Positions 58,936 through 64,000 of a stretch of 64,000 nt of DNA are shown here, one piece after another. The stretch comes from Doris montereyensis. Taxonomy: Eukaryota > Mollusca > Gastropoda > Nudibranchia > Dorididae. Within the stretch, counting starts at the first letter, position 1. Every line of letters starts with the position of its first letter. The stretch lies in the NCBI GenBank assembly GCA_037039925.1, contig JAXRKP010000395.1, positions 105,001-169,000 of the forward strand, in the 5' to 3' direction. The position numbers and the translations under genes are program-made. The notes under the pieces are model-generated. The model was given only the letters and a program-made list of their open reading frames with translations, did not search any database and was not told the DNA's origin.

Positions 58936-60620
58936 GTAAAAGTTGTTTTTATTTCAACGAATGGATATGAAAGCACAATGAAATAACAGAGTGTGAAATG
59001 AATCATATTTTGTATAGTTATTCAGATTCTTTGTGTTCCACAAAGACACTCAATTGATCGATGTATCTATCTAGATTTCTAGATCTACATCTAGATCTAG
59101 AATCCTAGATTCTATCTCATTCCCATTGACATTTATCTTGAGTAAAAAGTAGATCTAGATATAGATATATGCTATTAGAATCTAGGCCTAACACTAACAC
59201 TAAATCTAGATCTATAGGTAGTAACAGAGGTCAACTATCATTATCATGATTTCAGTCTACAAAGATCAGATAACAAATAACCTTGTTTAAAGATGTGATC
59301 TAGAATCTTGCTCTAGATCTAGAATCTAGTTCTTTTAGTTTTAGTTTTAGATCTAAGAAGATTTCTACACTCTGCTCTTTGCTGTGGATAGATTTTGAAG
59401 CTAGGACCAGATGATCTAGCTCTATATTAAAACGGGTGTGGCAGAGTCGGCTCAAGGGCGGGGTGGGGGGGGGGGTTGACCCACAGTAGTAGATCATGGG
59501 CGGCCGAGAATGGGCATTCAAACTGGCACTCTTTTTATCTTAACCCTGGTAAGGCTATGACTGGTAAATGCTGGTTTGTTACAGCACTCTGTTCAGCGCT
59601 GCGCCCAGGATTTCCTGCTTGCCTGCTACAAACCTCTCAGCGCGATGCCTGGCGTTTGCCGGGAAGGAAGGATTGGTCGAGAGAGGCTTGAATATTCCTT
59701 CTTCTTGTTACCCTCAGTCTTGCTGTCTTACGCTCATCCTCTTTTAATCCTCTGGTAGTAACGATGCTAACAGCTGTACTATGCATAAAGTAGATTTGAT
59801 TAAATGATAGACAACTTTCATTTATTGGTCACCCCTATTGTAAAATGGAACGATCCTACTAGGACAAGTCCATCGCTAGAGGGTTGTAAATGTGAGCTGG
59901 TCTGTTTTGAGAGTGTGTGATTGAGCTGATAATAAAAATTGTGTTTGCTCAAATACGTAATTGGTCTTGTTGTCTCACTAAGTTGAAAACTCAGTCAGTT
60001 TGTCAGACTAACTCGTAATTAACCATTGAAGTGATACGATTCAACTCCCCCGAATTAAAGTCCTAACATAGAATAGAAACGTTAATACTCAATAAAATAC
60101 GTATACATATAACACTATTTGGTTTAAAAGTTAATCACCACCTCACCACTGTTTTAAGTTACATTCAGTTCTTGTTCAAACGGGACATGACATCTTAAGG
60201 AGAGCTTAAAAACTGACAAACATTCCTTAACAAAACAAGCATTTTTACTAGTAACATGATGTAATACACTAGTGGTGCCCTCTGACGATGTTTTTAAGTC
60301 TGTCACACCATGTGGAGATATCACCATTTTACGACAATTGTCCTTTGGTCAATTTTTCCCCATTTAAGTCAGGGATTTAGATCTATTCTACCTATTTACC
60401 TCAGGGGATTTGTTATTTTTTCATTTTGATCCTTTTTGCCTTCTCTATTTTTCTTTCCTTTTTATTTTGTCGAAGCTTTTTATGTTGTTTGTGCTCACTT
60501 CAATTTCAATAGATTTTGACTTTGTCAGGGCATGTACACCAATGTGAAATGGGAACTGATAAATAAATTTAATAAAATTGTGATGAAACCAAATTGACAC
60601 AAAAACTGTTTTTCTTGCAG
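58936..60620. other. VIRMA intron 1
   Basis: Holds a CTAGAT-rich cluster (59064-59345) with many AGATCTAGA-type palindromes, a G run near 59464, and unique AT-rich DNA. No coding signal. Confidence 0.7.
59064..59345. repeat. CTAGAT/AGATCTAGA-rich low-complexity cluster
   Basis: Repeated TCTAGA, AGATCTAGA and ATCTAGATT words occur interrupted by other DNA. The same words recur at 36090-36115, 37208-37236, 37355-37375 and 51100-51160. Such motifs are common in some gastropod genomes (from memory). Confidence 0.7.
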
Positions 60621-60733
60621 GAATTAAATTTGGACCTCATTCAGTTTTCCAGTCCTGTTGTTGTTTATGAGGTGCGAGTCATCCCATTGAAAACCCAAGT
60701 AGAGGCAAACCTGGGCAAAGGCTACAGACTTGG
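60621..60733 (+). CDS. VIRMA: VIRMA homolog, exon 2
   Basis: Acceptor TTTCTTGCAG ends at 60620; donor GTAAAA starts at 60734. Reads ELNLDLIQFSSPVVVYEV, RVIPLKTQVEANLGKGYRL and two bases GG. I-x-F-x-x-x-V-V-x-x-x-E-V-R-V-I-P is the best conserved block of the VIRMA N-terminal domain (human has EVRVIPP at the same point). Starts in phase 0. Confidence 0.95.
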
Positions 60734-62722
60734 GTAAAAATATTTTTCTGATGCTCCTTTTTTATTTCCATTAGACAAGTAGGTGGTATAAGAAAAGAAA
60801 GAGAGATAAAATAAAAGTTATGACAGAGATAGTATTTATAAATACATAGCACACATCCGACAAGATTAGTTGATGTTGTTCTATGAACATCTTTATGAAT
60901 ATTAGTAGAATCACATCAAGATTACCATGCCTATCAGAGAAGCATAATATACATTGTTTTCAAAAGTTAATGTATAAAAAAAACTTTTGCATTTCAAAGC
61001 AATGGAGGCATTGTAGTGAAACTGTGGTGTTGTGAGTTTGTAATCACAATGGCAGTGGTCCAAAACCCTTGGCTGGCCCAGGTGTTTCTTCAGGACGTCT
61101 TACTCTTTGGAAAGGCACTTCGCTCTGTTTTCCTCACTCAACAGGTGTGAGTGAGTACTCAGCCATAGGTAGAGACATATTTTGTCAATGTATGAGTACG
61201 TAAGGGCCAAACAGGCTGCTATACTGTATACTCCTGAGGGAGTGAATGAAATGGCCTGCTGGGAGATAAATGATCTACAGTTGGCGAGCCTGCACTTGTG
61301 GGGATATGGAGTATAAATCCATCTTTTTCTTTTTTCTTTTCTTTTAAACAGTAGTTTGTCAAATAATAGTGTTGTGGTAGGTCTTACAAAATGATCCATC
61401 CCCATTGCCCTTTTTTGCCCCATCATATTTCTTATAAATCTTAATATAAAAGGAAATGATATGTTGCTACAATTTTATGACAACGGTAGAATTAAGCAGA
61501 GCAGCCAAGTATCCCGCTTTTGATGGGGAAAATTTTCATTCAATCATGAGAGTCAGGAAATGTTTACTCTTCATTCTTCGAATAGCAATTAGTTGAATGT
61601 GAAATATTTGTTGCACTTGAACTATTTCTTATTCTGCTCAGACAACGGGTAAAGAGTCTTGCTAGGTGCCATGTTAAAGATGACTGTACGACTTCAGTTT
61701 TAAAATCAAAATGTCGAAACGTCGACTGTGTTCTGTGCTCAATAACATAAGTCCTTCCATTTTCTCATTTGTTCTCAACTTGGTAGCTCTGATTAAAGTA
61801 TTTCAAGAACATATTTAAAATTTCATCATTTCACATTGATAATGACCTTAAAAAATTTGATAATGACTATTAAGATTTATTCATGAATGAAAAGAATTAG
61901 ATTAATTTTAAGTAAATAAGAATTGCATGCATGTAGTATAATATATTGTGGTCTCTGCCTGATAGGCCAGTCCTTGGGTATTTCCTTCATTTCACCCTTT
62001 TACTCATTCTGTCATCTTGCTGTTTCCCCTTAAAGAGAAAGGGGGGGCACCTGAATTAGCGAGTTTAGGACCAAAGTGTCGATTTTCTGTTTTTTATATT
62101 TTCGGGTAGAACGATCATTTATCTACCAGTTAGTGGCCAAAAAATGTCCATATGACATTTTGTTTGTTTGTTACACAATATTTTGTTGGCAAGGGTAGGT
62201 AAAAATAGTCAAAATTTTTACGTAAATTACCCAAACACTGACTGAGAAGATGGCACTGAAAACCTGTGTGGATATATGTTACTTTAAAAAAAATTATAAA
62301 AAAAAAACTATCCAAAATATCTAAAAGACTGGACGTCACTTTTTAGATATTGAATGGAAATAACGATCTGCACAGATTTTTAGTGATTTTATTCATAACT
62401 AAGTGAGGAAATAGATTTTGAAAATTGGGTCAAAATCCAAAATGACGGCCGTTTCCTTAGCAACTAAGGACTACAAACTTTTCAATGACACAGGATGACT
62501 GTATTTTGACAGTTACTCATATATAGATACTAAAATAAAAAAACTCTAACTCAAAAGCGAAACAAATCACTTAATTCACCCTGTGGATCACTGCATATGG
62601 TGAACAGGGTAAATTCCAATTAAACGAAACAAAATCTTGTGCTGTTCTCTTATCATGAATTTTCTGCAAACTTTATTTTCTTGCCCTTGTTGAAAGATTT
62701 TTTTATAAATATTTTTTTCCAG
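60734..62722. other. VIRMA intron 2 with SINE copy
   Basis: Holds the third SINE copy (61010-61326), a dispersed-family copy on the minus strand (61950-62040), and a block starting GGGGGGGCACCTGAATTAGC at 62042 that resembles the ends of the TTAA-flanked elements. No exon. Confidence 0.6.
61010..61326 (+). mobile_element. tRNA-derived SINE, copy 3
   Basis: Same family and orientation as copies at 26378 and 40415: head GTGGTGTTGTGAGTTTGTAA, body TCTTACTCTTTGGAAAGGCA and ACTCAACAGGTGTGAGTGAG, end GAGTATAAATCCATCTTTTT. The B box is eroded (GGTCCAAAACCC). Confidence 0.85.
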
Positions 62723-62809
62723 AGGTACATTTCCATCAGAATTCAAACTTGATGTATATGTCAATAATCTTGACAAACCTTCGGCATCTACATTTGAAAA
62801 GCTTGGCCA
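62723..62809 (+). CDS. VIRMA: VIRMA homolog, exon 3
   Basis: Acceptor TTTTTTCCAG ends at 62722; donor GTGAGT starts at 62810. With GG from exon 2 it reads GGTFPSEFKLDVYVNNLD and KPSASTFEKLG, leaving CA. F-x-L-D-x-x-x-N-N-x-x-K-P-S-A-x-x-F-x-x-L-G is shared with animal VIRMA proteins. Confidence 0.95.
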
Positions 62810-63229
62810 GTGAGTTTGACCATTATAGACATAATTTGATTTTAAACTATTAGGAATGATTTGTGAATGTTATGTTTGGTAGGAAACATCAGAGGCAAAG
62901 TTTGAAGGCAAACAATGTTGATTCTTTTGTGTACATGGTCATTGGGATGAACAAAGACACATTACATGTTAAATGCCATTTTAATTTTAGACCTTTTTTT
63001 TCATATGGATGAGAGTAAGGCAAACTTCAAGGTCACCAATGATAAGGAGACAATTTTATTGAACTCAAAAGTTGAGTGATGTCATAGATGAAATATTTAA
63101 TGCTGACTATATAAAGCAATTTGATTAGGTCATATATACAATATATTATATATATGATATGTAAGTTAAATACAAGAAGTTTAAGAAAGACGTTGTTCTT
63201 ATAATTTTTTACCAATTTCTCTCATTCAG

Positions 63230-63278
63230 GTTGGATTACAAAGAAAACACCAATATACAACTGAAACCAGATCATGAG
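63230..63278 (+). CDS. VIRMA: VIRMA homolog, exon 4
   Basis: Acceptor CTCATTCAG ends at 63229; donor GTAGAG starts at 63279. CA plus G makes Gln, then LDYKENTNIQLKPDHE in phase 0 to the donor. L-x-Y-x-E-N-T-x-I follows the LG of exon 3 as in other VIRMA proteins. The gene continues beyond 64000; no further exon is visible in the last 720 bases. Confidence 0.93.
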
Positions 63279-64000
63279 GTAGAGAACAAGAAATTATGTA
63301 TATGTGTATGATGTTTACTTTGTGTTTCTTCAACAGTAAGATGAATAGGTTATTTTATATGTTGATAATGAAGTTTTTGGCTAGTTTCATAATTCTTAAA
63401 GTCTTTAAATGGTTGTATGATATGTCATCAAATTTTTTATTCATTTGATCCGATACAATTTGAGATATTTAGATAGTTTTATGAAATATCCAGAAATGTT
63501 TAGATTGTTATCAAAATGTCAGATTGTTTTTCTGTAAGATGATTTGATAACGTTTCATTAATTTTAAAGCAGATATTTGTGTGAAATATTCAGAGACTCT
63601 AGGTGTTGTAAGAAAGTTTATTGAATTTTAGATATTAAGGGTAAGATTGAAATGAAAGGATTTTGATTATATGAAATTATTCAATGAAAGAGCAAAGATA
63701 CAAATATTATCTTCATGAAACAGCAAACAATTTGCCTTGCGCTTAACTCCTTATTATTACTATTCCTTCTACTTCTCCTTATTCTCATCACTTATTGGAA
63801 TAAGAAACAAGGTCTGAGTCTGGGAACGGCTTAAGAATGCATAAAAAAGACACAATTATTATGAGATAAGAAAGGCAATACAGAAATATTGTGTTCATAA
63901 ATATATATTTTGTGTCATTTTACCAGCATGTATTCACATAATTGAAGACATGAAAAAGGAGAGGATGGGAATTATGAGTTAAAAAACTACGATAAGTTGG
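63279..64000. other. Start of VIRMA intron 4
   Basis: AT-rich DNA with TTTGAGATATTTAGATAG-type degenerate words and no exon signal up to the window edge. Confidence 0.7.

Overview
The window is animal nuclear DNA: AT-rich, with multi-exon genes split by GT-AG introns, dense simple repeats, and many short dispersed repeats, several with tRNA-like heads. Clusters of CTAGAT-type simple sequence (for example 59064-59345), the gene content and the abundance of foldback elements fit a lophotrochozoan, most likely a gastropod mollusc. The species is an inference; no marker in the window fixes it.

Three protein-coding genes are recognisable. (1) CFAP418 (C8orf37 family, plus strand, exons 1860-6501): five exons give the conserved cysteine-rich C-terminal domain and the stop codon; the N-terminal exon lies left of the window. 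(2) A very large C2H2 zinc-finger gene (minus strand, about 48210 down to 15819): at least 16 coding exons, about 31 zinc fingers and about 2,700 residues, ending in a long Glu/Lys/Asp/Asn repeat tail. Fingers occur as a dense N-terminal and central block and as five repeats of a two-finger module. Five SUMO-type motifs suggest a nuclear regulator; orthology is unresolved. (3) VIRMA/virilizer (plus strand, from 58867): the first four coding exons of the scaffold of the m6A methyltransferase complex; the rest lies right of the window. CFAP418 and the zinc-finger gene converge; the zinc-finger gene and VIRMA diverge across a repeat-rich 10 kb interval.

Between and inside these genes lie minisatellites (9.4, 11.7-12.2, 13.2, 21.1, 23.9, 24.5, 25.7, 36.1, 39.6 and 56.1 kb), a tRNA-derived SINE family with three near full-length copies, a second SINE family with a tRNA-Leu/Ser-like head, a TA-flanked DNA element at 46.8 kb with a truncated copy at the left edge, three foldback elements (21.8, 37.1, 48.7 kb), two TTAA-flanked elements, an eroded LTR retroelement (53.9-57.1 kb) and a dead mariner-family transposase (57.5-58.1 kb).

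The reading frame is broken by single bases at several points in otherwise convincing coding sequence: a run of ten A in CFAP418, a run of five T at 35015-35019, a run of four C at 16610-16613, and five places in the repeat tail. Because nearly all lie in homopolymers or tandem repeats, uncorrected assembly indels are the simplest explanation, but this cannot be settled from one sequence. No RNA genes, CRISPR arrays or prokaryotic operons were found.
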